A stretch of DNA of 35,566 bases from an uncultured Saprospiraceae bacterium (GTDB lineage: Bacteria; Bacteroidota; Bacteroidia; Chitinophagales; Saprospiraceae), in contig CALJOK010000063.1 of the NCBI GenBank assembly GCA_937981555.1, positions 1-35,566 of the forward strand. The letters are read 5' to 3'. Position numbers and translations under genes: made by a program. Positions 16,522 through 24,446 of the stretch are shown here, piece after piece. The notes beneath the pieces were generated by a model that did no database searches, had not been told where the DNA came from, and saw nothing but the letters and a program-made list of their open reading frames with translations. How positions within the stretch are numbered: position 1 is the stretch's first letter; each line of letters begins with the position of its first letter.

Positions 16522-17868
16522 ATGAATTTTGACGAAATACAATCTCTTCGAGAAGCAATCAAAGCAAGTCCTGATAGCATTCCACTTCGAAAATTACTGG
16601 CCAATGCTTTGATGAAAAATGAGAGATGGGAAGAAGCAGAAATAGAAATCAAAGATGCGCTTCGAATGGCACCTAATGATTTACAAATAAAAATTGCACT
16701 CGCTCAGAATTTTTATGAGTTAGGAAAAATATCAACAGGTCTGGTTTTGGTCGAAGAATTAGTTGGCTTGGAAAGACCTCCTGCGCAAGCATATTTGATT
16801 TTAGCAAAACTACTTTTAAAAACAAATGATGCAGAAGGCGCAAAAGATGCTTATGAAAAAGCAACGATTATCGATGCAAGTTTAAAAGACACTTTTCTCG
16901 AATCTGAAATCAATATGAAAGTTCAAGAAGGTGCGTCTCCTGAACCTGAAAAAATAAAGCTCGGTGGACCAGATGAAGATGATTTTGACGACGAGGATAG
17001 TTACATAGATATCGAAAGACCTAAAACTTCGTTCGAAGATGTTGGCGGTATGGATAAACTAAAAGAAGAGATTCGGATGAAAATTATCCACCCACTCGAG
17101 CATCCAGAAATTTACAAAGCTTATGGTAAAAAAATAGGTGGAGGTATTTTAATGTATGGTCCTCCTGGTTGTGGAAAAACACATTTGGCTAGAGCAACAG
17201 CTGGAGAAATAAATGCCAATTTTATATCTGTAGGCATTAGTGACATTTTGGATATGTATATCGGGCAAAGCGAAAGAAACTTACACGCAATTTTTGAAAA
17301 AGCTCGAAAATTAAAACCATGTGTTTTATTTTTTGATGAAGTAGATGCACTCGGAGCGAATCGAACGGACATGAGAAATAGTGCTGGCAAACATGTCATC
17401 AATCAATTTTTAGCAGAGATGGATGGTGTGCAATACGACAATGATGGCATCCTAGTTTTAGCGGCGACGAATGCGCCTTGGCACTTGGATCCTGCGTTTC
17501 GACGACCTGGAAGATTTGATAGAATTATTTTTGTTCCGCCACCAGATGACGTAGCGAAGAAAGCTATTTTGGAAATAAAGTTAAAAGAAAAACCAACAGA
17601 ATCAATTGACTACCAACGAGTTATTAAAAAGGCTATAGATTTTTCAGGCGCTGACTTAGAAGCAGTAATTGATATTGCGATTGAATCGAAATTGGAAGAA
17701 GCTATGAAGAGTGGCATCCCTACCCCACTTTCTACAAAGGATTTGGAGTTGGGTGTAAAGCAACATCGAGCGACCACAAAAGAGTGGTTTAATACCGCAA
17801 AAAATTATGCTTTGTTTGCAAATGACTCAGGACTTTATGATGATATTTTGAAGTTTATGAATCTTTAA
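16522..17868 (+). CDS. TPR-AAA+ ATPase (Cdc48/FtsH-like AAA module)
   Basis: A 448-aa soluble ATPase. The ATG at 16522 is preferred over a TTG 11 codons earlier that overlaps the -7 element. The N-terminal third (1-135) consists of TPR-like helices, then a strongly acidic linker (DEDDFDDEDSYIDIE, 151-165). The AAA module opens with FEDVGGMDKLKEEI (171-184). Walker A is GPPGCGKT (213-220), Walker B VLFFDE (268-273), sensor-1 Asn317 lies in AATN, and the arginine fingers are in RRPGRFDR (R328, R331). The GFDR/VGG signatures place it with classic AAA unfoldase/remodelling ATPases. It has no protease domain or second AAA ring, so it probably remodels a client bound by the TPRs. A perfect palindromic terminator follows. 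Confidence 0.88.
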   Translation: MNFDEIQSLREAIKASPDSIPLRKLLANALMKNERWEEAEIEIKDALRMAPNDLQIKIALAQNFYELGKISTGLVLVEELVGLERPPAQAYLILAKLLLKTNDAEGAKDAYEKATIIDASLKDTFLESEINMKVQEGASPEPEKIKLGGPDEDDFDDEDSYIDIERPKTSFEDVGGMDKLKEEIRMKIIHPLEHPEIYKAYGKKIGGGILMYGPPGCGKTHLARATAGEINANFISVGISDILDMYIGQSERNLHAIFEKARKLKPCVLFFDEVDALGANRTDMRNSAGKHVINQFLAEMDGVQYDNDGILVLAATNAPWHLDPAFRRPGRFDRIIFVPPPDDVAKKAILEIKLKEKPTESIDYQRVIKKAIDFSGADLEAVIDIAIESKLEEAMKSGIPTPLSTKDLELGVKQHRATTKEWFNTAKNYALFANDSGLYDDILKFMNL

Positions 17869-17886
17869 TTATCAAGGATACAAGCA

Positions 17887-17922
17887 AAAAAAAGAGCGAT
17901 GAAATTTCATCGCTCTTTTTTT
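17887..17922. terminator. Perfect bidirectional terminator
   Basis: A 36-bp perfect palindrome centred at 17904/17905: A-run, GAGCGATGAAA, TTTCATCGCTC, T-run. It serves the TPR-AAA+ gene on one side and the convergent response regulator on the other. Confidence 0.92.
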
Positions 17923-17938
17923 GTTCACTTCAATCGCT

Positions 17939-18601
17939 TTACACGAGAGAATTATCATAAGCCATTTTTATCAATGCAGCAGTATTCGAAACTTGTAATT
18001 TTCGCATAATATTTTTTCTATGTACGCTTACAGTTTGATCGCTAATAAATAATTTTTTAGCAATTTCTTTATTAGACAAGGCCAAAGTAATTAACCTTAG
18101 TATTTCAATTTCACGTTTTGTCAAATTATATTTTTTGACAAATTTATCATCAAATTTACTTGGCATCGCATCCCTTTGATCTTCTGGCATAATATGGATT
18201 TTCACTCCATCTCCAAAAAATCTTCCTCCATCAATAATCTCATCAATTGCTTCAAGTAACTCTAATTTTCCAGTACTTTTTAAAATATAACCATCTACCC
18301 CTTCATTAAATGCTGTTCGCACCAACTTCACTTCATCATACATAGTCAATGCTAAAACACGCATTGATTTATATTTCTTTTTCACAATGGAAAGCATATT
18401 CAAACCATCACCTTCAGGCATATTTAAATCCAACAGAAGTAAATCAGGTTGAATCTCTTTTAATAATTCTAACAAATCTTTGCCAGAATGAGCTTCTCCA
18501 ATTATTTCAAATTGAAAATTATTAGCTCTGCCTAAAATGGTTTTTATGCCTTCTATAAACAATTGGTGATCATCGGCTATAACTATTCGAACTGTATCCA
18601 T
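17939..18601 (-). CDS. Orphan LuxR/NarL-family response regulator
   Basis: A 220-aa regulator. The receiver has the acidic residues D10-D11, phospho-acceptor D58 in LLLLDLNMP, and Lys in GYILKST. The LuxR-type helix-turn-helix (about 155-215) shows LTKREIEILRLIT and NKEIAKKLFISDQTVSVHRK. No kinase gene is adjacent: the neighbours are a convergent AAA+ gene and a 500-bp non-coding gap, so its partner is encoded elsewhere. It is clearly distinct in sequence from the other regulator in this window. Confidence 0.92.
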   Translation of the reverse strand: MDTVRIVIADDHQLFIEGIKTILGRANNFQFEIIGEAHSGKDLLELLKEIQPDLLLLDLNMPEGDGLNMLSIVKKKYKSMRVLALTMYDEVKLVRTAFNEGVDGYILKSTGKLELLEAIDEIIDGGRFFGDGVKIHIMPEDQRDAMPSKFDDKFVKKYNLTKREIEILRLITLALSNKEIAKKLFISDQTVSVHRKNIMRKLQVSNTAALIKMAYDNSLV

Positions 18602-19110
18602 ATCAATGTTTTTGAAAGAATCATTTTTATTGAAAATGATTTTATTCTCTCTTTGTTTTTTAGGATTTCTCTATAATGCATTCTACTCAGCTCATCGCGT
18701 TTGGAATTTTATTATAAAAAAATATAAATTATTAATATTTTATATTTTTAATACAAATCCAATGCCAATGCCTGAAAAAAAAGGCAATAATTAAAGTTGT
18801 GTAAATATTGATAGGTTGTTTTGTAATAAAACCTGAATAAGGTTTTCTTAGATTATTTAATTTTTGGGACAAATAAGGATAAGTTTCCTTTTTAGATTTC
18901 GGAAAAAAAGTTCCAAGATGGATTAGCAACGATGTTGATTTATTTTTCCCGTTTTTAACCGTTTAAAAAATAAAGCTGGGGGGAAGCTATTTCTTTAAGT
19001 GATTTTTCCAAATGTCTTTATGAATTAAATTAAAACACCTGAGAGCCATAAAGATAAATAAAACATTAACATATCCAATAGAGAATATTTATATTCATAA
19101 AAGTATCACA
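18602..19110. other. AT-rich intergenic region without a recognised gene
   Basis: About 510 bp upstream of the orphan regulator and downstream of the glycosylasparaginase. The only structure I see is a small hairpin AAAACC / GGTTTT (18828-18846). No ORF has credible composition, and no -33/-7 pair stands out. Confidence 0.5.
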
Positions 19111-20094
19111 TTATTTTTTCACATATGAATTTGAATTAAATATCTCACCTTTTCCATTTTGATGTTGTGCATAGTTGAACCCTGGATGAATACAGTATGA
19201 ACCTACCTCTCCTTTTTTATTCATCGCTAAATATCCAATTTGAAAATCTTGATACTTGTGTTTTCTGACGATTCTCATCACCGCTTCCTCGCAAGCTTCT
19301 TGAGGCGTTCGACCTTGTCGCATCAATTCAACGACTAAAAATGAACCTAATGTTTTTAAAACAAATTCACCCATGCCAGTTGCAGTTGCGGCACCTACTT
19401 CATTATCTACAAAAAGTCCAGCACCGATAATTGGAGAATCTCCTACTCGGCCATGCATTTTGTAGGCAAGTCCACTTGTCGTACAAGCACCAGATAAATT
19501 TCCATTTTTATCCAAAGCCAACATGCCTATAGTATCATGGTTTTCGATATTAATAATAGGTTCGTATTTTTTTTCTTTGAGCCATTTTTTCCATTCCTTA
19601 GTTGATTGTTCAGTCATCAGATTTTCTTTTTCAAATCCCTCAGAAAGCGCAAACTGAAAAGCTCCTTCTCCTGCTAAAATTACATGTGGTGTATTGTCCA
19701 TCACCTTCCGTGCTACCGAAATTGGATGTTTTATATTTTGTAAAAAACAGACTGATCCACAATTACCATTTTCATCCATGATACATGAATCTAATGTAAC
19801 TTTGCCATCTCGGTCAGGTCGTCCGCCATAACCTACAGACATATCGTTGGGATCTGCCTCTGGAACACGAACACCTTGCTCTACAGCATCGATTGCTTTT
19901 CCTCCTTCTTCTATAACCTTCCAAGCCGCTTCGGTTGCTTTTATATTAGGTTCCCAAGTCGCAATAACTTTAGGAATAAATTTTCCATCATCAGAAGTTG
20001 ACGATTGATTTTCTTTGGCATTACATGAAGTTCCGACAGCGAGAGACATAGAGCCAAGAGCAGAGCGTGATAAAAACTTTCTTCTAGAAAACAT
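19111..20094 (-). CDS. N4-(beta-N-acetylglucosaminyl)-L-asparaginase (glycosylasparaginase)
   Basis: Ntn-hydrolase that cleaves the GlcNAc-Asn bond of N-glycan remnants after self-processing. The autocleavage site is H186-D187|T188 (ENHDTIGMLALD). T206, R216 and D219 (ACTTSGLAYKMHGRVGDSP) lie 18, 28 and 31 residues after T188, the same spacing as the known active-site residues of the Flavobacterium enzyme. The N-terminus SRRKFLSRSA plus a short hydrophobic stretch is a twin-arginine signal, so export is expected in folded form. Cys24 follows (GTSC) and could be a lipidation site, though the lipobox is poor. Length 327 aa is normal. A role in using host or environmental glycoproteins is inferred. 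Confidence 0.93.
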   Translation of the reverse strand: MFSRRKFLSRSALGSMSLAVGTSCNAKENQSSTSDDGKFIPKVIATWEPNIKATEAAWKVIEEGGKAIDAVEQGVRVPEADPNDMSVGYGGRPDRDGKVTLDSCIMDENGNCGSVCFLQNIKHPISVARKVMDNTPHVILAGEGAFQFALSEGFEKENLMTEQSTKEWKKWLKEKKYEPIINIENHDTIGMLALDKNGNLSGACTTSGLAYKMHGRVGDSPIIGAGLFVDNEVGAATATGMGEFVLKTLGSFLVVELMRQGRTPQEACEEAVMRIVRKHKYQDFQIGYLAMNKKGEVGSYCIHPGFNYAQHQNGKGEIFNSNSYVKK

Positions 20095-20230
20095 AAATTT
20101 GATAATTTTTTCTGCTAATATAATTAAAGAAAATTACCATTTTAAAACTACTACCTATTTTATTTTTTAAAAAGAACTTCAAACCATAAGCAGGTATTAG
20201 AATACAAATAATATTTTTGCAAAAAAAAAC

Positions 20231-21103
20231 ATGCAATTAGTATCCTATATTTTTTTTAGAGTGATGGTTTTCCTTTTTTCGATTACGCCATTTTGGTTAC
20301 TCTATCGATTATCGGACGGATTGCGATTTCTATTTTTGAAGGTGATCAAATATCGCTACAAAGTGGTAAAAGAAAATTTGACTCATTCCTTCCCTGAAAA
20401 AAGCGAGACTGAAATTAATTCATTGATTGAAAAATCATATCGAAATCTTTGTGATATTTTGCTCGAAGGAATCAAAGGAATGTCGATGAGTGATGCAGAA
20501 GTTTTAAAACGATATAAATTTGTCAATCCTGAAGTGGCTGATCAATATTATGACAAAGGACAAAATGTGGTCGGTATGGCAAGTCACTACGGCAATTGGG
20601 AGTGGGCAGTTCAAGCCATTAGTTTGCAATTAAAATGCCTCACCGTAGGAATTGTCGCTCGCATCAAAAATAAATATTTCGATGGCTATATTAAAAAATA
20701 TAGAACTCATGAAAATGTGATGGTGCTTTATCCCGACCAAGCAAATAAAGTCATCGCAGATTGGGACAAAAGACCTGCACTTTTCGTTTATATTGCAGAT
20801 CAAAGTCCTTCTAAAAGTTCGGCTAAAAAAGCAGATTGGGTGCACTTTTTAAATCAAAAAACTGCCTGCCTTTGGGGCGGAGATCGAATGGCTCGACGCA
20901 TGGATTACCCCGTTGTCAACATGGCAATTAATCGAGTAAAACGAGGCCACTACGAAGTACGTTTGGAAACTATAACCGATACTCCAAGAAATATGGCAGA
21001 AGGTGAAATCACAGCAGCTTATATGCAACAACTAGAACAACAAATTTTGAAAAAACCACAAGACTGGCTTTGGTCACACAAGCGATGGAAATTAACTCGA
21101 TAA
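20231..21103 (+). CDS. Lipid A biosynthesis (LpxL/HtrB-like) acyltransferase
   Basis: A 290-aa inner-membrane acyltransferase of the LABLAT family that adds acyl chains to lipid A or related lipids. It starts with a membrane-inserted helix (SYIFFRVMVFLFSITPFWLL, 5-24). The catalytic HX4E motif is H119-YGNW-E124 in GMASHYGNWEWA, followed by the family's DQSPSK (about 193-198) and a C-terminal PQDWLWSHKRWK. It is divergent from the glycosylasparaginase, and the MscS gene follows after 57 bp on the same strand. A TATTTTTG at 20212-20219 resembles a -7 box but would leave only a few leader bases. Confidence 0.92.
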   Translation: MQLVSYIFFRVMVFLFSITPFWLLYRLSDGLRFLFLKVIKYRYKVVKENLTHSFPEKSETEINSLIEKSYRNLCDILLEGIKGMSMSDAEVLKRYKFVNPEVADQYYDKGQNVVGMASHYGNWEWAVQAISLQLKCLTVGIVARIKNKYFDGYIKKYRTHENVMVLYPDQANKVIADWDKRPALFVYIADQSPSKSSAKKADWVHFLNQKTACLWGGDRMARRMDYPVVNMAINRVKRGHYEVRLETITDTPRNMAEGEITAAYMQQLEQQILKKPQDWLWSHKRWKLTR

Positions 21104-21160
21104 CTTCCATGAAAGTTATATACAACTGAATATCAACACTTTAGGCTAAAAAAACAATAC

Positions 21161-21994
21161 ATGAAAGATAATATTTTAAGTAATTTCCTTCAATTATCAG
21201 TACCTGTAATCATCTTTATTGCCACGATAATTGTTGCTTTTATTTTCCAAAAACTATATCAAAACTTCATTAAAAATTCCTCTGGAATTATGAAGAACGA
21301 TCCCACTAATTACAAATTTGTGGGGCACGCTATGAGTGCAATTATTTACCTAGTAGGGTTCGGTTGGGCTATCTATGAAATCCCTCAAATGAGACAAGTA
21401 GCTAACTCATTGTTAGCAGGTGCTGGGATCTTAGCCGTAGCTGCAGGTTTTGCTTCACAACATGCTTTAAGTAATATTATAAGTGGCTTGTTTATCATTA
21501 TTTTCAAACCATTTCGAGTCAATGATCGACTATTGATTAGAGATACGATGCAAGGATTTGTAGAGGACATTACCCTTCGTCACACGGTGATTCGGGATTT
21601 TGAAAATAGGCGAATTATTATTCCAAATACAGTTATAAGTGATGAAGTCATTATCAATTTTGATTTTAGTGATGATAAAATCGTACGGCCAATTGAATTT
21701 AATGTAGCAATGAGTTCAGATATTGATTTAATTCGAGAAATTATTCAAGAAGAAATTGCTAAACATCCTCTTTCTTTGGATAATAGAACATTAGAAGATA
21801 TCCAAATAGGCAAACCTAAAGTACCTGTGAGAGTTATTGGCTTTAATAATATTGGAATAATTATCAAAACCTGGACTTGGGCAATTGACGCTAGCAAAGC
21901 ATATGAACTATCCTGCGATGTAATGGAAACTATCAAAAAGAAATTTGATGAAAAAGGAGTAAAAATGGCGCTTATCAATAAAAACTTCACTTAG
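21161..21994 (+). CDS. MscS-family mechanosensitive channel
   Basis: A 277-aa small-conductance mechanosensitive channel subunit. Three membrane segments are at about 12-32, 53-74 and 81-115. The third is the pore helix with alternating Gly/Ala (LLAGAGILAVAAGFASQHAL), then the conserved PFRVNDRL linker into the beta domain (GFVEDITLRHTVIRDFENRR, IPNTV) and an alpha/beta C-terminal domain. It is minimal in size, without additional N-terminal helices. It protects the cell from hypo-osmotic shock by family inference. Same strand as and close to the acyltransferase gene, so possibly the same transcript. Confidence 0.93.
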   Translation: MKDNILSNFLQLSVPVIIFIATIIVAFIFQKLYQNFIKNSSGIMKNDPTNYKFVGHAMSAIIYLVGFGWAIYEIPQMRQVANSLLAGAGILAVAAGFASQHALSNIISGLFIIIFKPFRVNDRLLIRDTMQGFVEDITLRHTVIRDFENRRIIIPNTVISDEVIINFDFSDDKIVRPIEFNVAMSSDIDLIREIIQEEIAKHPLSLDNRTLEDIQIGKPKVPVRVIGFNNIGIIIKTWTWAIDASKAYELSCDVMETIKKKFDEKGVKMALINKNFT

Positions 21995-22132
21995 CTAAAG
22001 CAAGTAGAAAATGAATAAGGCATGTATTTTGAAATTCATTACTTTTTCTCGAAACGACCGTCAAATAGATGAATCCTTAGATTTTATATACCAAATTAGT
22101 TTCAAAGGATTTTTTCCAAATAAAAATGCACC

Positions 22133-22140
22133 TATATTTG
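22133..22140 (+). promoter_or_regulatory. -7 element upstream of the DUF4412-like gene
   Basis: TATATTTG fits TAnnTTTG exactly and would give a leader of about 75 nt. No TTG occurs at the proper -33 distance, so support is partial. Confidence 0.35.
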
Positions 22141-22221
22141 TATAAGTAATTTTATAAAAAAACCGTTATTAACTTAAATCATCCTATCCTATTTAGATTA
22201 ACAATTTTTCAAATTTCAAAA

Positions 22222-22998
22222 ATGTTTAAAATGAAAAAATTTATTGGACTCTTTCTTTTTGTATTTTTAGTTGCAGGACTTCAAAATGTATCCGCTCAAA
22301 AAGAACTTAAAGAAGGAAATATTACTATTGGAATTACCGATTTACAGGTAGATGATCCATCTGCTGCTCCTCAATTACAAATGCTCAAAACTGCGACGAT
22401 GAATATCGCATTTACCAAAGATCAGTCGTTAATTACGGGAGATGTAATGGGAGGAATGATGAAAATGCAAGTGCTCTATAAGTCAGACCCAAAAGATATG
22501 CTAATGTTGATCGATGCTATGGGGCAAAAAATGATGACGGAATTAAAAGCAGATGATTTTACAGAAATGGAGAAAAAAGCGAAAGATGCGCAAGAAAAGG
22601 CGAAAGAGAAAGATAAAGAATTTGACTACGATGTAACTTATGATAAAAAGGATAAGAAAAACATTTCAGGATACGATTGCTACAAAGCTAATATTGTAAT
22701 CAATAATAAGGAAGCTAAAGAAAATAACATCAAGATTGCGCTCTATGTAACTGATGCAATTAAATATCCTGCTTCGATGATGGAAAGTATGAAATCATCT
22801 GGTGCTCCTGAATTAAAGTTGAAAGAAATGCCTCTTGAAGTTACAATTTCAGGTGGAGAAAAAGGAAAAGGTGGTTCTATCACTTTTGGAGCTACTAAGA
22901 TCGAAAATTCAGTAGATAAAAGTGTTTTCAAATTAAATACTGATGGCTACGAAAAAATGGACATGGACGATCTTCAAAAAATGGGTGGCGGAATGTAA
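22222..22998 (+). CDS. Secreted Met-rich protein, DUF4412-like
   Basis: A 258-aa exported protein with a signal peptide (MKKFIGLFLFVFLVAGLQNV, then SAQ). ATGs at 22222 and 22231 both precede it. The mature part has the beta-rich pattern of DUF4412 proteins (MNIAFTKDQSLITGDV, MKMQVLYKSDPKDMLMLIDA), a charged helix (EMEKKAKDAQEKAKEKDKEF) and the single mature Cys in SGYDCYKANI. It is conspicuously rich in methionine, notably GGMMKM, QKMMTE, MMESMKSSG and a final KMDMDDLQKMGGGM. Function is unknown, and the domain call is from overall resemblance. A strong terminator follows, so it is probably transcribed alone. Confidence 0.7.
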   Translation: MFKMKKFIGLFLFVFLVAGLQNVSAQKELKEGNITIGITDLQVDDPSAAPQLQMLKTATMNIAFTKDQSLITGDVMGGMMKMQVLYKSDPKDMLMLIDAMGQKMMTELKADDFTEMEKKAKDAQEKAKEKDKEFDYDVTYDKKDKKNISGYDCYKANIVINNKEAKENNIKIALYVTDAIKYPASMMESMKSSGAPELKLKEMPLEVTISGGEKGKGGSITFGATKIENSVDKSVFKLNTDGYEKMDMDDLQKMGGGM

Positions 22999-23021
22999 TC
23001 CAAATCTTATTTTTTTATAAT

Positions 23022-23063
23022 AAGAATCCTGCTTTCGGAGTAATCTGAAAGCAGGATTCTTTT
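23022..23063 (+). terminator. Terminator of the DUF4412-like gene
   Basis: A 15-bp perfect stem, AAGAATCCTGCTTTC (23022-23036) / GAAAGCAGGATTCTT (23047-23061), with a 10-nt loop and T-rich tail. Confidence 0.88.
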
Positions 23064-23191
23064 ATAATGGAAATTGATTTCGAATTCTAACATAGAAAAA
23101 AGACAAAAATATATCAAAATTCACCAACGATAGTACCACTTCCTTCCGTTTAATAGAACAGAAAAACATTCATTATTTAGATAAAAAATTG

Positions 23192-23199
23192 TAATTTTG
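23192..23199 (+). promoter_or_regulatory. -7 element giving a near-leaderless bamD transcript
   Basis: TAATTTTG (TAnnTTTG) ends 7 bp before the bamD ATG, so transcription would start at or next to the start codon. No -33 TTG is seen at the standard distance. Leaderless or very short leaders are common in Bacteroidota. Confidence 0.4.
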
Positions 23200-23206
23200 C
23201 GCACTT

Positions 23207-24046
23207 ATGAAAATAAAGTTAATTTTTCCCATTTTATTGGCAGTCGGATTTATATTTTTCAGTTCATGTAAAAGTGATTTTGAAAAATTACGAGCAGGTG
23301 GAGATGTAGATTTAATTTATACAAAAGCCTTTGAATATTATGAAGCGGAGGAGTACTTAAAAGCTCAAAATCTTTTCGAACTTATTATTAATAATTTGAG
23401 AGGAAAGGTGGAAGCGGAGAAAGTATACTTTTACTATTCTTACACCCACTTTTATTTGAATAGATATGTTTTGGCTTCATATTATTTTAAAAATTTCACA
23501 ACCACTTTTCCGAATAGTACGTATAGAGAAGAAGCTGAATTCATGATTGGTTTTTCCAATTATAATCTTTCACCAAGTTATCGCTTAGATCAAACTTACT
23601 CAGCCAAGGCTATTGATCAATTTCAATTATTTGTCAATACTTATCCTACAAGTGAACGAGTAGCAGAATGCAATAAATTAATTGACATTATGCGTCGAAA
23701 GATGGAGAAAAAAGCATTTGCCGAAGGTGAATTATACTATGACCTTAGACAATATCAAGCAGCTACTACATCGTTTGAAAACTTGTTAAAAGATTTTCCG
23801 GAATCTCCAGATGCAGAACGAGTACGATTTCTAATATTGAAGGGAAATTACCTTTTAGCTCAAAATAGTGTTTTTGGAAAACAAGCGGAGCGATACAACA
23901 ATACGTTGAAGTATTACAAAAAATTTGTTAATAAATATTCTACCAGTAAGTATAAAAAAGAGGCGGATTCGATTTTTAATAACACTACTAAAAAATTAAA
24001 ACAATTAGAAAATGACAGATATCAAATCCAAAGTTCAAGGTCTTGA
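23207..24046 (+). CDS. bamD: Outer membrane assembly lipoprotein BamD
   Basis: Lipoprotein subunit of the BAM complex that inserts beta-barrel proteins into the outer membrane. The signal peptide ends in FFSS-C21, giving a lipidated Cys and periplasmic outer-membrane anchoring. Residues about 37-270 are five TPR-like repeats with the BamD hallmark words YTKAFEYYEAEEYLKAQNLF, SYTHFYLNRYVLASYYFKNF and FPNSTYREEAEFMIG. The length (279 aa) is standard for Bacteroidota. It overlaps rpoZ by 35 nt, implying translational coupling, and heads the conserved bamD-rpoZ-coaBC-DUF4835 order of this phylum. Confidence 0.94.
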   Translation: MKIKLIFPILLAVGFIFFSSCKSDFEKLRAGGDVDLIYTKAFEYYEAEEYLKAQNLFELIINNLRGKVEAEKVYFYYSYTHFYLNRYVLASYYFKNFTTTFPNSTYREEAEFMIGFSNYNLSPSYRLDQTYSAKAIDQFQLFVNTYPTSERVAECNKLIDIMRRKMEKKAFAEGELYYDLRQYQAATTSFENLLKDFPESPDAERVRFLILKGNYLLAQNSVFGKQAERYNNTLKYYKKFVNKYSTSKYKKEADSIFNNTTKKLKQLENDRYQIQSSRS

Positions 24047-24356
24047 AGCTAATATTCAAGCACGTTCTATCAAAGATTTTATTGGAGAAGCTGACAATAT
24101 TTATGAAGCGTTAAATGTAATTAGCAAACGAGCTTCCCGAGTAGCAGTTGATTTAAAATTAGAATTGACTAGCAAGTTGGACGAATTTGCAGTTAACTCT
24201 GATACAATCGAAGAAATTCACGAGAATAAAGAACAAATCGAGATTTCTAAATTCTATGAGCGGTTACCAAACCCAGTTTTAATTGCTGCTGAAGAATTTG
24301 CAAATGGAGAAATTTCTTACCGTTACAAAGAAGGTGGCGAGAAAAAAGACTTTTAA
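24012..24356 (+). CDS. rpoZ: RNA polymerase omega subunit (RpoZ/Rpb6 family)
   Basis: Small 114-aa RNA polymerase subunit. The core is ADNIYEALNVISKRASRVAV, followed by the Bacteroidota-specific acidic region EIHENKEQIEISKFYERLPN. This long form differs from the proteobacterial omega and is typical of Bacteroidota. The start lies inside the 3' end of bamD in another frame, and an 11-12-codon-shorter start is not supported by any internal ATG. A 13-bp terminator hairpin follows. Confidence 0.9.
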   Translation: MTDIKSKVQGLEANIQARSIKDFIGEADNIYEALNVISKRASRVAVDLKLELTSKLDEFAVNSDTIEEIHENKEQIEISKFYERLPNPVLIAAEEFANGEISYRYKEGGEKKDF

Positions 24357-24384
24357 TCAAAAAATTAAAAGTAAATTCTAGATG

Positions 24385-24426
24385 AAAAATGATGAATTTC
24401 CTATATTAGGTCATTCATCATTTTTC
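24385..24426 (+). terminator. Terminator or attenuator between rpoZ and coaBC
   Basis: AAAAATGATGAAT (24385-24397) and ATTCATCATTTTT (24413-24425) are perfect 13-bp arms, with T-rich sequence after. It separates bamD-rpoZ from coaBC despite their conserved neighbourhood. Confidence 0.75.
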
Positions 24427-24446
24427 GTTTAAGATATATAAACATT

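Noticed and set aside
22011-22145. 44-codon ORF between the MscS and DUF4412-like genes (starts MNKACILKF)
   Set aside because: Its 3' end overlaps the predicted -7 box, it has no leader, domain or terminator, and AT-rich spacers give such frames by chance.
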